Shown here piece by piece: positions 32,027-42,906 of a stretch of DNA of 64,000 bases; the first letter of the stretch is position 1; every line of letters starts with the position of its first letter. The stretch lies in contig JAJOZX010009443.1 of assembly GCA_023014485.1 (NCBI GenBank), positions 1-64,000 on the forward strand. The letters are read 5' to 3'. Position numbers and translations under genes: made by a program. Source of the DNA: Bathynomus jamesi. Lineage: Eukaryota; Arthropoda; Malacostraca; Isopoda; Cirolanidae. The notes under the pieces were generated by a model. The model was not told where the DNA came from. It ran no database searches and saw only the letters and a list, made by a program, of their open reading frames with translations.

Positions 32027-32499
32027 CACCGTTAGGTGCCCACCATTGCATATATAAGGGCAATGCCCCCAACACAATGGAACATATGGCGATAAATAAT
32101 AATAATAATAATAATAATCATAATAATAAAAATCTTGACTGTAGTTACCTTAAGGGTCGTTCAAGAAGTTCAAGAATCTTCTGGAAAAGAAAAACAAAGT
32201 TTAAAATCTTTTTTTTGTTTAATAAAAAATAATTTCTATTAAAACTAATTACAAAAAACGGGATTTCTGGTAAAGAGTAAAGGTCAAGAGGTATCTGACA
32301 CTAATTGGCACAGCGTGGCACTCGGTCAAATTTTAGCGATTTCGGAAGGTTTGAGAGGGGTTCGTCTATGCATGTTTTGCGCAGAATCGCTTTGGCTCAG
32401 AGGTACAACAAGGTATTTCTACTCCGAGGTTCCCGGAAATTAATCTGGAGGGCAGCGAAAATTTGACATAAATAAAAAAAAAAATTTTTTTTTATTTTT

Positions 32500-32539
<40 letters not shown>

Positions 32540-32609
32540 AACACGAGTGAGAGAGAGTTGCGGTGAGGTCGTTAAGCGAGTGAAAGAAATGTATCCGAGA
32601 GGCATATAG
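32026..32609. other. Spacer with (AAT)n and (TA)n
   Basis: (AAT)n at 32097-32120 and (TA)n at about 32502-32533. No coding similarity recognised. Confidence 0.6.
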
Positions 32610-33881
32610 CAGGTCATCCCATAAGTAATGTCGTTTTTTAGATCGGAATTTGGACAAAAAAAAAAAAAAACTTTTTAATCCAGTATATATTTTCCATCGG
32701 AATCAATGACACTCTGCCAACGTCCTACAAGCTTTTCAATGCCATGTTTATAAAATTCAGGCGGTTTTGAGCAAAAAAAGTACAAAGACTGGTGTGCAGG
32801 TCATCTAAAGAAGTATACTGTTTCTCGTCAAGATAGTTTTGCAGACTCCTGAAGAGATGATAATCTGAAGGCGCAAGGTCTGGAGAATATGGAGGATGTG
32901 CAAGTTTTTCCCACCCAAGCTCCTCAATTTTTGCAGAAGTGATCCGAGCGGTGTGAGGACGTGCGTTGTCGTGGTGGAACACGATTCCTTTCCGATTAAC
33001 CAAAGAAGGTCTCTCTTCATTTAGTGCAGTGTTCAATCGATCGAGTTGTCGACAGTAGACTTGAGCGGTGATTGTTTGGTTGTGTGGTAAGGTTTCAAAG
33101 TGTATTACATCACCTTTATCCCACCAAACATTAAGCAACACCTTCCGAGGGTGAAGATTTGGTTTTGGCTGTGGTGTCGCTGGTTCTCCGGCACAAACCC
33201 ACTGTCGACGGCGCTTAACATTCTGGTACAGTATCCACTTTTCATCACCAGTCACTAAACGGGGCAAAAACGGATCTTGGAGTTCACGGGAATGAAGAGC
33301 CGTGCTAATGTTTACCCGCACCCTCAGATTGTCGACCGACAATTCATGTGGCACCCATTTTCCTAACTTAGACACTTTCCCGAGTTGTTGCAAATGTCGA
33401 TGGATGGTGGACGGGGATGAATCGAGTTTCTGGGCCAATTCTTCGACAGTTGTTGAACAGTCTTCTTCAAGTGCGGCTAACAGCAGGTCATCATCAAACT
33501 CGGCAGGGCGTCCAGAGCGTGCTGCATCTGTCAAACAGCAGTCACCATTCCTAAACTTTTGAAACCATCTTCGACATTTCCTCACATGCGGAATATCGTT
33601 GCCATAAACGTCCTGAATGTTTCGCGTTGCTTCAGTAACACTATTCCCTTTTTTAACTCATAAAGCATTATATGCCTGATATGCTCTTCTGATACCGCCA
33701 TGTTTATGAGGGGTTCACATAAAGCAAAACACACGTCTTCACTGGTCAAGGTCTGTAAAGTATGTAGCGAAACACGACAGATCTCTTAGATATCACCTTC
33801 GGAAAATTTATGCTTAAACCGAGTAGGACTAGTTTAAACTTAATCTATCGTAAAAAATGACATTACTTATGGGATGACCTG
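32610..33881 (-). mobile_element. Near-complete mariner element (DD34D)
   Basis: 1,272 bp with inverted ends CAGGTCATCCCATAAGTAAT and its complement. It holds almost the whole transposase on the minus strand. This is the only mariner in the window that keeps the DNA-binding domain and all three catalytic regions. It is not folded. Confidence 0.9.
32675..33701 (-). pseudogene. Mariner transposase, nearly full length
   Basis: ATG at 33701 (MAVSEEHIRHIMLYELKKG), stop at 32675-32677 after KYILD; about 342 codons, close to the usual mariner size. The main open part (32725-33585) has a helix-turn-helix (SSPSTIHRHLQQLGKVSKLG), VTGDEKWILY (first D), HHDNARPHTA (second D) and YSPDLAPSDYHLF (third D, 34 residues later). 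Single-base deletions near 33640 and 32770 shift the frame at both ends. Resembles the SETMAR/cecropia-type mariners. Confidence 0.9.
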
Positions 33882-34260
33882 ATATAAAGGAGAACCTCAA
33901 TACGTGTCAAATCAGAAGGCTGATAAGAGAGAGGATACACATTGGCCCAAAAATGGGAACAATCTTCCCATTCGCAATGAAAATCTTAAATCTCTCTCTC
34001 TCGTACCTCTTTTCTTGGTCCTTTCAACGCTTTATGTCTGCGCCATGCGTAGATTCCTTCCTCTGACCATCTACACTACAAAGACCACAAAATCAAGCGG
34101 TTCTCCTTTGTGATTCTGCTACTTTTGCTCATTTTTTACGAGGTTCAGCTTCTCACTGGACAATAATAACAATAACAATAACAATAATAATAATAATAAT
34201 AATAATAAATATATATATATTATATAATATATATATATATAATATTATATATATATATAT
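33882..34260. other. Spacer ending in (AAT)n(TA)n
   Basis: No recognised coding; (AAT)n near 34183-34206 and TA repeats to 34260. Confidence 0.6.
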
Positions 34261-34394
34261 GATGAATAAAACCACGAAGGAAAGGAAACACAGAATGGTG
34301 CTCAAGCGCTTTCGTCTAATGACATCCTCAGTAACACTTAGGAAAGCGCTTGAGCACCATTCTGTGTTTCCTTTCCTTCGTGGTTTTATTCATC
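34261..34394. mobile_element. Fold-back of a PLE-type 3' end
   Basis: A 134-bp palindrome: GATGAATAAAACCACGAAGG and its complement enclose GCTCAAGCGCTTTCGTCTAA. On the minus strand the centre reads CTGAGGATGTCATTAGACGAAAGCG in two parts: CTGAGGA, stem GTC-ATTA-GAC, GAAA. This is the hammerhead-like layout seen at other PLE ends in this window. Confidence 0.6.
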
Positions 34395-34456
34395 ATAAAT
34401 ATTTTTCACGTGTTACTTTTCGTGAAATAATTTATTATATATATATATATATATAT

Positions 34457-35255
34457 CAGTGGCGACTGGCGTATAGGAGCGATGGAGCGGTCGCTCCCCC
34501 TTGCTTGAAACGATAAATATTAATTTAACAGATAAAAAATATATTAATTTTAAGATATTAAAATAAATATTCTTGAAATATATTTTAAAAATTCATGTGG
34601 CATATCATGATTCATGAGGCATTTTGAGTAAGCCTTCATACAGTACATAATATTCTAAACTTATAGCATAGCTTCAAATAGCGTACCGCTGTTTGAATAC
34701 AAAATAATATTGCAGCCGAATGGAGCGCGATAGATTTTTCGCTCAAGTAAATGTAAATTATATTTTACTGTTATAATGAAAATATAAGTACAATCGCGAA
34801 TTTTTTTTATAATAACTTTATTTTTACTAATAGTTACTTCAGTAATAATGATATAAGCCATTTATATGTATTTTATTAAAATTATTACTTATTTGTAATT
34901 AACTAGAATTGTACGTCTGGCATAGCCGCATATGTTAATACAAGTACAGTACTCTTGTAAGCGGCACTTGGATTCGCACTAGCCTATTGTGAGTCCGTGT
35001 TGTCGTACAGTGGTACATTATTATAGTCAAATTTATTATAGTCAAATTTATTATAGTCAAATTTATTATAGTCAAATTTATTCAACAATTATTTTTATAT
35101 TTTATTAAAATATTGTTTTAATACAAATTTATGGCTTCTTTTGACATATAAGTACCGTACGGAAGCACCATGTGATTGTTTATGTACTACAATTCTAAAA
35201 ATTATAAATTTTATGAAATCGCACCCCCATACATTTATACCACGAGTCGCCACTG
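34457..35255. mobile_element. hAT-like non-autonomous element
   Basis: Ends CAGTGGCGACT and AGTCGCCACTG inside (TA)n, so a TSD cannot be read. 799 bp, AT-rich, with no transposase. Contains four tandem copies of a 15-bp unit (TTATAGTCAAATTTA) at about 35023-35083. Confidence 0.65.
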
Positions 35256-35257
35256 AT

Positions 35258-35308
<51 letters not shown>

Positions 35309-35319
35309 CACGCAGTAAC

Positions 35320-35905
35320 AAACTTGACGCATTCTCGTTCGTTTTCTGTCCAACTCGCTAATCTCTCATCTGCTGAACCGGTCAACTCTGGAACAGTCTT
35401 CCTCAACCCATCTTTCCCCCCGTTTATGACCTCTGCTTTTTCAATTTTTAAGCAGTGTCCAGGCATCTCGAAAACCTTGGACCTTAATTTTTGGCTCTCT
35501 CCTTCCTCGACAGGGGGGGTGGGGGCGCCCTTTTCGCGGGTATTCGCCTTTGGCCACTCCTTCCTGCAGAAAATACATATTTTATGTAGAAAGGAGGGGC
35601 TAAGGGGGTGTGCCCGCAAAAACACCCCCTTTGTAAGAAAGAGAGCACCAAAATAAAGGTCTCCGCGGCTCACGAGGCCTTTTTTTAATATGTATAAATT
35701 TTAAAAAGATTGTATTGTGTGTAAAATGGATGCGTGTGTAATGAGGAATAGAGGCAGAAGCGCGTGTTTAAGACCATGCTGGACTGATCACAGGGTAGAT
35801 GAGACACGGAAAAAGATCAGCTGAGGAGGACAGTGACGGGAGAAACGGGAGTTCCAGCACTCCCTGTCTCCTGCCTAACGTCCTCCCCCGGAGTACTTCT
35901 ATGGT
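35320..35905 (+). mobile_element. Jockey-like LINE 3' end
   Basis: Matches the 3' part of the LINE at 21651-23799 (PVNSGTVFLNPSFPPF-like C-terminus, then CGCCCTTTTCGCGGG and CTTTGGCC) and continues with a 3' UTR (ATGAGGAATAGAGGCAGAAG, ACCATGCTGGA). The same UTR appears reversed at 44940-45290. Confidence 0.65.
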
Positions 35906-36037
35906 CGATTATTGTATCTGCAATCACCTCATATATATACAGGGTGTACATAAAGTCAGGATCTATTTTTGTGAAGCACTTGGAAATTATATGGAATTCA
36001 ATCATAAAATGATAAAGTGGTAACATTTATTAAATAA

Positions 36038-36385
36038 TTAAGAGTAGGATTCGACGTGACGCCCATCAGTATCCCTGCACAGCTCAAATCGTTCCGCAGC
36101 ATTCCTAAACACATTCTGGAGCATTTGCGGGGTTATGTTATCTGCAGCAGTTCGTATACGTGTACGTAAGTTTTCAAGACTCGTAATCTTCGTCTGATAG
36201 ACGTGCGATTTGATAAAGCCCCATGCAAAGAAATCTAAAGGGGTTAAATCTGGTGATCTCGCTGGCCAAGGTCTTTGGTTGCTTCCGCGTCCGATCCAGC
36301 GATTTGGAAAACGTCCATTTAGATAATCCTGAACAATTTTGGCACAGTGACAAGGAGCACCATCATGTTGATAGACGACGGGGAT
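36038..36385 (-). pseudogene. Mariner transposase C-terminal half, minus arm
   Basis: VYQHDGAPCHCAKIV (second catalytic D), GRFPNRWIGRGSNQRPWPAR, SPDLTPLDFFAWGFIK (third D; 42 residues after the second), to GRHVESYS and TAA at 36038-36040. The frame is open to the fold junction. Spacing is close to the DD41D group. First D and DNA-binding domain absent. Confidence 0.87.
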
Positions 36386-36389
36386 AGGA

Positions 36390-36730
36390 TTGTTAGTACC
36401 GTCGTCTATCAACATGATGGTGCTCCTTGTCACTGTGCCAAAATTGTTCAGGATTATCTAAATGGACGTTTTCCAAATCGCTGGATCGGACGCGGAAGCA
36501 ACCAAAGACCTTGGCCAGCGAGATCACCAGATTTAACCCCTTTAGATTTCTTTGCATGGGGCTTTATCAAATCGCACGTCTATCAGACGAAGATTACGAG
36601 TCTTGAAAACTTACGTACACGTATACGAACTGCTGCAGATAACATAACCCCGCAAATGCTCCAGAATGTGTTTAGAAATGCTGCGGAACGATTTGAGCTG
36701 TGCAGGATACTGATGGGCGTCACGTCGAAT
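36390..36730 (+). pseudogene. Mariner transposase C-terminal half, plus arm
   Basis: Mirror of 36038-36385 with the same motifs. One G is missing after ELCR, which shifts the frame so that the proper C-terminus is lost. Confidence 0.87.
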
Positions 36731-36834
36731 CCTACTCTTAATTATTTAATAAATGTTCCACTTTATCATTTTATGATTGAATTCCATATAATTTCCAGTC
36801 CTTCACAAAAATAGATCCTGACTTTATGTACATC

Positions 36835-36865
<31 letters not shown>

Positions 36866-36977
36866 CAGGGTGGGCGGAAAGTAGCTCCCTATTTTGGATT
36901 GGTAAAAAAATACGTATATTATCCATTTATTTCATAAGAAATAATATGAAAAGGTAGGCATACATGGTAGGTTTTCT

Positions 36978-37441
36978 CTAAAATTCAATGTGGGCTCCAA
37001 CTCTTTCCACCAGCTTCTGGAGCCGCCCAGGAATGGCGTCCACTGACTTTAGCAGGAACTCCGGCGGGATGGAGGACATGACTTCCCGAATTCGGTCCTC
37101 CAGTTCTTCCAATGTCCTCGGTTTGGTGCGGTAGACTTCTTCCTTTACCCACCCCCAAGAAAGAAGTCGCACGGTGTTAAGTCGGGGCTCCTGGCTGGCC
37201 ATTGATGTGGACCACGACGACCCATCCAACGCCCAGGGAAGTGGGCATCCAGCCACTCACGGACAACAAGAGCGAAGTGCGGAGGGGCGCCATCTTGCAT
37301 AAATATCAGATCGTCGATGTTCTCCCATGTGCTGACAACCGGCCAGACCTCGTTTCGCAACATAGCAAGGTACCGCTCAGCATTCATGTGTTGCGCAGAA
37401 GGAACGGGCCCACAACCTGATCTGAGGTCATACCACACCAC
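36978..37441 (-). pseudogene. Mariner (DD41D) transposase, minus arm
   Basis: MVWYDLRSGCGPVPSAQHMN, DDLIFMQDGAPPHFALVVRE (second catalytic D), FPGRWMGRRGPHQWPARSPD with LTPCDFFL (third D, 41 residues after the second). A 1-base deletion near 37155 shifts frame before VKEEVYRTKPRTLEELEDRI, then VGAHIEF and stop at 36978-36980. Confidence 0.87.
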
Positions 37442-37485
37442 ACCGTTACACTGAACCGATTCTGCCGTTTTTCAGCGGTAACCGT

Positions 37486-37670
37486 GCGACTTCTTTCTTT
37501 GGGGGTGGGTAAAGGAAGAAGTCTACCGCACCAAACCGAGGACATTGGAAGAACTGGAGGACCGAATTCGGGAAGTCATGTCCTCCATCCCGCCGGAGTT
37601 CCTGCTAAAGTCAGTGGACGCCATTCCTGGGCGGCTCCAGAAGCTGGTGGAAAGAGTTGGAGCCCATTGA
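37486..37670 (+). pseudogene. Mariner transposase C-terminal end, plus arm
   Basis: Starts at the fold junction in CDFFLWGWVKEEVYRTKPRT and stays open to VERVGAH and TGA at 37668-37670. It keeps the T base missing from the minus arm, so the two arms have mutated independently. Confidence 0.82.
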
Positions 37671-37810
37671 ATTTTAGAGAAAACCTACTATGTATGCCTA
37701 CCTTTTCATATTATTTTTTCTGAAATAAATGAATAATATACGTATTTTTTTACCAATCCAAAATAGGGAGCTACTTTCCGCCCACCCTGTATATATATAT
37801 ATATATATAT

Positions 37811-38274
37811 ACACACACTGTATATCGTCAAGGATTGCAAGAAGTAGAAATTGCCCACTTAACTTCATTGATTTTCCCAAATATGTTTCAACGTAATAAC
37901 CCGCGCTAACTACTTGATCCGATCAATTAAGTTACCTACCCCCCTCTTCCCCTAAGCCCTCTTCTAAAATGGCGTATTGGGAGGGGGGGGGGGTGAGGGG
38001 GGGTACCCAACATGTACGTTGTGTGGGTTTGCCATCTTGGACAAAAGTGTCTTTCATTCGAGCGACTTGTCGAATTCGTGAAAAGAATCGACGTTTTCAG
38101 ACTTCAATTTTTTTTAATCGATAAAAACGTCGGTGAAACGTTTGCACTCCGATCAAAAGGGAATCCTATTTCGGGTTCCATGACACCAAAAATCAGTGAA
38201 TGCAAAAACGAGGGCGCAACTTCAAACAAAAAACACCGGTCCATCCCTGTCCAGAAAAAAAATTATATTATATA

Positions 38275-38324
<50 letters not shown>
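37811..38324. other. Spacer with poly-G and (TG)n
   Basis: Poly-G near 37980-38008 and (TG)n at about 38277-38324. Nothing coding recognised. Confidence 0.6.
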
Positions 38325-38327
<3 letters not shown>

Positions 38328-38550
38328 ATACAGACTGTGCATGAAACAAGGAACTCTTCTGGGAAAATTAAAATCCCCTGTGGTCCGAATAAGTAAAGGT
38401 AAATAACAAACACTGTAGTTTTTCTTTTTCATGATGGAAGTCGAATGTAGGCAACGGGTTACTCGCAAAGAGGCTCCCCAGAATATAGCTCCCGTCACCA
38501 GCTATCTGCCAAGCAGCAGATAGGATCCAGCTTTGGGACAGGATTAAATT
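38325..38550 (+). repeat. Unknown repeat R1, left of PLE-C
   Basis: Shares GCATGAAACAAGGAACTCTT, TTTTTCTTTTTCATGATG and CAACGGGTTACTCGCAAAG with the folded copy at 17575-17905, and continues to TTTGGGACAGG. The copy at 41149-41400 is its inverted partner on the far side of the PLE. Confidence 0.75.
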
Positions 38551-39129
38551 CTAATAATGTTTTTCTTCGTTATGATCATAAATCATTACTTACCAATATT
38601 CTATTTCAGAAAATGAATGACCATTTTGTTGACAAAGTTTTTTTTTTTTTCTTCTCGCGAGACTGTTCATGGTTTTACTCTGTTAAATTTTATGAAATAT
38701 CTTGAATTGTCGGTTTTTAATTCCTATTTTGTATTTCACCTTTATAAACAAACTGAAGATGTTGCTCGGTATTCTCCTTTGAGTCCGATTCTGGCAAATA
38801 TTTTCACGTGTCATTTTGAAGAACGGGTCCTTGGTACCCGTACGCTTGATTTCCGCCCAGTCTGTTACCAAAGAAATGTGGATGATATCTTTCACTCTCT
38901 TTCGATGCCAATCACATGCTGAGAAGTTCTTACGATTAAAAAACGTTAAGATTAAATTTACTATAATCAGAAATCATCATCATCCCCCTTTTGTGGATAT
39001 GTCTATCGAGTATACCTCAAATACCTCAGTATTTCTTGAATCAACTTTTACAGGTTTCGGTACGATTTTTTTACTTACCTTTTTTGTTCAAAGTTAACTC
39101 CATTCGGATTCTTATTTATGGATGGTATC

Positions 39130-39382
39130 TAGGGATGCACCGGATACCGGGTATCAAGTATGATCCGGCCGGATACAGGATAATTAACTAACATTTTAAT
39201 CACATTTTGTTGATAAAAAACTTCATATTTCAAGTTTGTGTGTGTACTTTATTATGGCTAATGCCAGACGAAAATTATTGAAAACAATGAAAAATAACTA
39301 TATATTTTCACACAGTTATATTTATCACACATTTATCACTTACAGTTAAATAGTTATATATTAAAATAGAAAATGTTTTTGT

Positions 39383-39431
<49 letters not shown>

Positions 39432-39770
39432 TTATAACTGCAAACACGCAGTATAATTAATGTAAAGAACGACGCTTTGTATAGGAGAATTATCCGCGCA
39501 AAATGAGAGCGAAAGAACGAAACAAATGAAAAAATGAGGTACCCACCCGGGAATCGAACCCGGGATCTTCCGATTGGTTTCTGCGCGTATGTAGAGGAAT
39601 TACGGCATTTGTTTGGGTGAGGCCTGTTGTGTAGTGGTTATCATATCTGACCGGCAATCGGAAGATCCCGGGTTCGATTCTCGGGTGGGTACCTCATTTT
39701 TTCATTTGTTTCGTTCTTTCGCTCTCATCTTGCGCGGATAATTCTCCTATACAAAGCGTCGTTCTTTACG

Positions 39771-39808
<38 letters not shown>

Positions 39809-40090
39809 GTTCATGTCTTATTTTCGGTTTATGGATTTTTTTATTGAATAAACAAAATTAAATTTCTAATCTACATTTTTTAAGAATAATAATGAATTTG
39901 TAAAATTAGTAGGAACCATAAAAGTTTATTAAACCACTAGTTAATTGCAAGTTTTAAAATTTTATGCCCTTAAGAATACATGATCCGGCCAAATATCCGC
40001 CAATTATCCGGTATCCGGCCATTTCTTGATCCGGCAAAACTAAAAAGCCAGATATCCGGTATCCGGCTATATTGTGATTCGGTACATCTA
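39130..40090. mobile_element. hAT-like element nested in PLE-C
   Basis: Left end TAGGGATGCACCGGATACCG and the complement of the right end (TAGATGTACCGAATCAC) are related. Both subterminal regions are rich in CCGGATA/TATCCGG motifs, typical of hAT ends. It interrupts PLE-C between TSVFLE... and the nuclease part. No exact 8-bp TSD was seen. It contains a SINE pair and (TA)n. Confidence 0.7.
39437..39774. repeat. Inverted SINE-1 pair
   Basis: A minus fragment with B box and tail (39437-39573) joins a full plus copy (about 39578-39774) at TTCCGATTG/GTTTCTGCG. The plus copy has TGTAGTGGTTATCATATC (A box) and GGGTTCGATTCTC (B box). The fold junction differs from that at 14466-15022, so the folds arose separately. 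(TA)n lies on both sides. Confidence 0.8.
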
Positions 40091-40946
40091 TAATTTCGTA
40101 TAATTCATGTTCATCCTCCATTAGTCTTCATATTTAATTTGAATATTTAACTTTTTTACTTCTGATAATTTTCTTAAGAAATTAATTCGTAAATATATTT
40201 CTAAATTTCTTCAAAATATTTATGGATCAAAGACGCGTGATAAAAATGTTCCTAAAGACATTTGTTACCTTACTTTTCCTTACTACGGTCTTCTCAGTGA
40301 CAAGATTGAGAAACACCCGTCCGCAGCCCTTAACAAATTTTTCTCCCAAATTAATTTTAAATAAGTCTTTGTAAATTCTTCCATTGTAGGATCTTCCTTT
40401 TTCGTTTTAAGGATAGATTCCCTCCCCTTTTGCGCTCGGCATGCGTCTATAAATATAATTGCTCGTACTGCGAGAGCGAGTCTTACATTGGAAATACTAT
40501 TCGGTTACTGTAGTTTCGCGCTGCCCAGCATTTGGTTAAGTCGTCTCGCGCTGATCGTCCCATCAATAACCCAATGGAATCCATAAAACGTGAACATTCG
40601 GTTGGATGTGATACTACTTTTTCACCAAATAATTTTAAATTTTAAATACGAGTAATAAAACGATAATAATTTTATATTAATGGAATCTATTTACATTTTT
40701 AAATTTAAGCTCCCTCTAAATCATCATAACTTTCCTATTTCTTTCAATGTTTTGATGCAAGTTTTATTTTGTAATTTTTTTTAGTGTTTTAAAATTTTAC
40801 TACTCTTACTTTTTATAATTTCAGAATTTACCCTGAAGATGTGGGTTCTATCTCTCGAAAGGTGGGATTTATATTAAAGTCAGGGTGAAAGTTGCTTCCT
40901 TAGTCTTACTTTTCATTTTCTATATATATATGAATAAACCCTAGAC

Positions 40947-41148
40947 CAGTGATGCACAAACCCTGGCCCGCGGGCCAAATGTGACCCCCGCGGGTCTTTT
41001 CAGTGGCCCCGCGGATCTTTTCAATTCAATGAAAAAGTTAGAATATAAAAGTGACCCAATTTATGACTTAGATGGAAAGTAAGTAGGCTAATACATTTAG
41101 TTATTTTCTTCGCTTGGCCCTCACATCAAAAAAGTTTGTGCACCACTG
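40947..41148. mobile_element. hAT-type MITE with perfect TSD
   Basis: 202 bp, ends CAGTGATGCACAAACCCTGG and TTTGTGCACCACTG, flanked by the 8-bp duplication CCCTAGAC (40939-40946, 41149-41156). No coding sequence. It lies just past the end of PLE-C. Confidence 0.93.
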
Positions 41149-41156
41149 CCCTAGAC

Positions 41157-41400
41157 CCTGTCCCAAAACTGGGTTCAATCTGCTCAGTAGAGAGCTGGTG
41201 AAGGAAGCTATATTTTGGGACCTCATTGCGTGTGACCCGTTGCCCTTCCATCATGAAAAAGAAAAAACTTCAGTGTTTGCCATTTACCATTACTTATTCA
41301 GACTATAGTGGATTTAATATCCCAGAAGGGTTCTTTATTCCACGTAAATTAGGTCTGTATATTACATAAAAGTCATCTCAGGGGACCATTCTGTTACCAT
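41157..41400 (-). repeat. Unknown repeat R1, right of PLE-C
   Basis: Inverted relative to 38325-38550: CCTGTCCCAAA, then TGACCCGTTGCC, CATCATGAAAAAGAAAAAAC, ATCCCAGAAGGGTTC. With the left copy it frames PLE-C like inverted terminal repeats. Confidence 0.72.
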
Positions 41401-41404
41401 TATT

Positions 41405-41411
41405 ATATATA

Positions 41412-41468
<57 letters not shown>
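41405..41468. repeat. (TA)n tract
   Basis: Simple repeat abutting a mariner-type end. Confidence 0.95.
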
Positions 41469-41471
<3 letters not shown>

Positions 41472-41750
41472 GGTATAACAAAAGACAGTACACAGTCTAT
41501 TTACTTTATTGAATTAAATGTCTGAATTGGATACCAAAGATTTGTTTGCACGTAAGAGAAGTCCGTGTCCAGAGGATGTTTACTTTATTGAATTCATGAG
41601 CAATGGATCAAAACTAGTGAAAGCGTGTTCGCCAATGTTGAATCTACTGTAGCAAACTTAACAGAATTCACACGCATCAACAAATTTCTGGTATGCAATT
41701 CGAACATTTAAATCAATAAAGTAAATATCCTAATGGATACGGACTTAGGC
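41469..41750. mobile_element. Mariner-like end with internal inverted repeat
   Basis: Starts CAGGGTATAACAAAAGACAG after TA. An inner inverted repeat pairs AAGTCCGTGTCCAGAGGATG (about 41559) with the complement of ATCCTAATGGATACGGACTT (about 41730). No matching outer right end. Classification uncertain. Confidence 0.45.
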
Positions 41751-41784
41751 TACATTATTTATTTATTTATTTATATATAATATA

Positions 41785-42355
41785 CCGGGTGTCCGAGAAT
41801 TATCTGTACAATTTTTGGCTCTTATTAAAAGTCAACCATGAAGTGTAGAAATTCCAGTGTTGTCCCATTTTACAGAGAATCTCATTAAGTTTTTTCTGAT
41901 ACCACGTTTTGACAAGTTTTTTAGAAATGTACGCGGGTGACAGACATTGATGATTTAAAAGCGAGAATCACAGCTGCTATTGAGCGAATTGATGTGGATA
42001 TGCTGCAGCGTACATGGCAGCATTTGGAGTATCGATTGGATGTTTTGCGAATCACTAATGGTGCACATATCGAATGTTTGTAACAACGTTACTTTAATAA
42101 AAGAAACTTTTGAAAATACAGATTCTAAATAATCTTGTTTAAGAATTTTACGTGTGTTATCAAGAATTTTATTAAAAGATGAAATTGTACAGATAATGTT
42201 CGGACACACTGGAATTTCTAAAAAAACTTGTCAAAACTTTGTATCAGAAAAAACTTAATGAGATTCTCTGTAAAATGGGACAACACTGGAATTTCTACAC
42301 TTCATGGTTGACTTTTAATAACAGCCAAAAATTGTACAGATAATTCTCGGACACC

Positions 42356-42358
<3 letters not shown>
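41785..42358. mobile_element. Nested-terminus mariner derivative, copy 3
   Basis: Same layout as 19263-19829: outer ends CCGGGTGTCCGAGAATTATC (one changed base) and CTCGGACACCCTG, inner terminus at about 42188-42212, 3' transposase fragment between. It inserted into TA-rich DNA; (TA)n follows. Confidence 0.88.
41937..42083 (+). pseudogene. Mariner transposase C-terminal fragment
   Basis: The same 49-codon open fragment (VTDIDDLKARITAAIERIDV ... GAHIECL) as at 19412-19558. Confidence 0.75.
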
Positions 42359-42395
<37 letters not shown>

Positions 42396-42396
<1 letters not shown>

Positions 42397-42872
42397 AGAC
42401 ATGGGGTAATAGTAATAGACTATTACAGGATTTTTCAAGTGATAGTAATAGAAGGCAAAGTAATAGATAATAGTCTATTACTTTTCTATTACAGTGGCAC
42501 TTCATTATTAACTGTGGATTGTCAAAAATTTTCTCATAGTTGCTGCTGTCATTCAACCATTTTCTTTGACCAGGGAATAACAAAAAACAACACCCATATC
42601 ATGCTTGTTTAGTACACACCAAAAACTAATACTGTGGAAATTTTTTCCTTCAATAAAGTAAAATTTATGAAGACCGTGTCTGAAATTGTAATGATATGGT
42701 TGAAACACGCTGCTTCTAATTGCATTTAAATAGAGAAAGATCCTTTTCAAATGAGTGAAGTACCCGACATACAAAAGTAATAGTAATAGATGACCAAGTA
42801 ATAGTAATAATAATAGAAGAAATTAAAAGTAATAGAAATAGTAATAGAAACTCAGTAATAAACCCCATATCT

Positions 42873-42873
<1 letters not shown>
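42396..42873. mobile_element. hAT-like element rich in TAATAG
   Basis: Ends CAGACATGGGGTAATAG and the complement of TTTATTACTGAG...CCCCATATCTG. The flanks ATATATAC and ATACATAC are an 8-bp near-match. Both subterminal regions consist of AGTAATAG repeats, which could be transposase-binding sites. No transposase. Confidence 0.65.

Positions 42874-42904
<31 letters not shown>

Positions 42905-42906
<2 letters not shown>

Larger units (their letters stand above)
35940..36837. mobile_element. Fold-back DD41D-like mariner element
   Basis: Ends CAGGGTGTACATAAAGTCAG and the complement of CTGACTTTATGTACATCCTG. Almost the whole 898 bp is palindromic, with a loop of only some 20 bp near 36388. Each arm carries the transposase 3' half plus terminus. 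Arms differ by a few substitutions and an indel, so they are slightly diverged. Confidence 0.9.
36866..37789. mobile_element. Fold-back DD41D mariner element with long loop
   Basis: Ends CAGGGTGGGCGGAAAGTAGC and its complement in (TA)n. The inverted arms are about 36866-37175 and 37480-37789. The loop belongs to the longer minus arm and contains the second catalytic aspartate. It lies only 28 bp beyond the previous folded mariner. Confidence 0.9.
38560..40920 (+). mobile_element. Penelope-like element (PLE-C), degraded
   Basis: Plus-strand RT remains YSPLSPILANIFTCHFEERV and CYQRNVDDIFHSLS (catalytic DD, near 38880), TSVFLESTFTGFG, then after a nested hAT insertion DICYLTFPYYGLLSDKIEK, and a GIY-YIG nuclease trace (KYNCSYCESESYIGNT near 40460; AQHLVKSSRADRP). 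A hammerhead-like CTGAAGA...CGAAAGG lies at 40833-40861. Frames are broken throughout. Confidence 0.78.

Noticed and set aside
35023..35083. CRISPR-like array
   Set aside because: Direct tandem 15-bp units without spacers in a eukaryotic TE.
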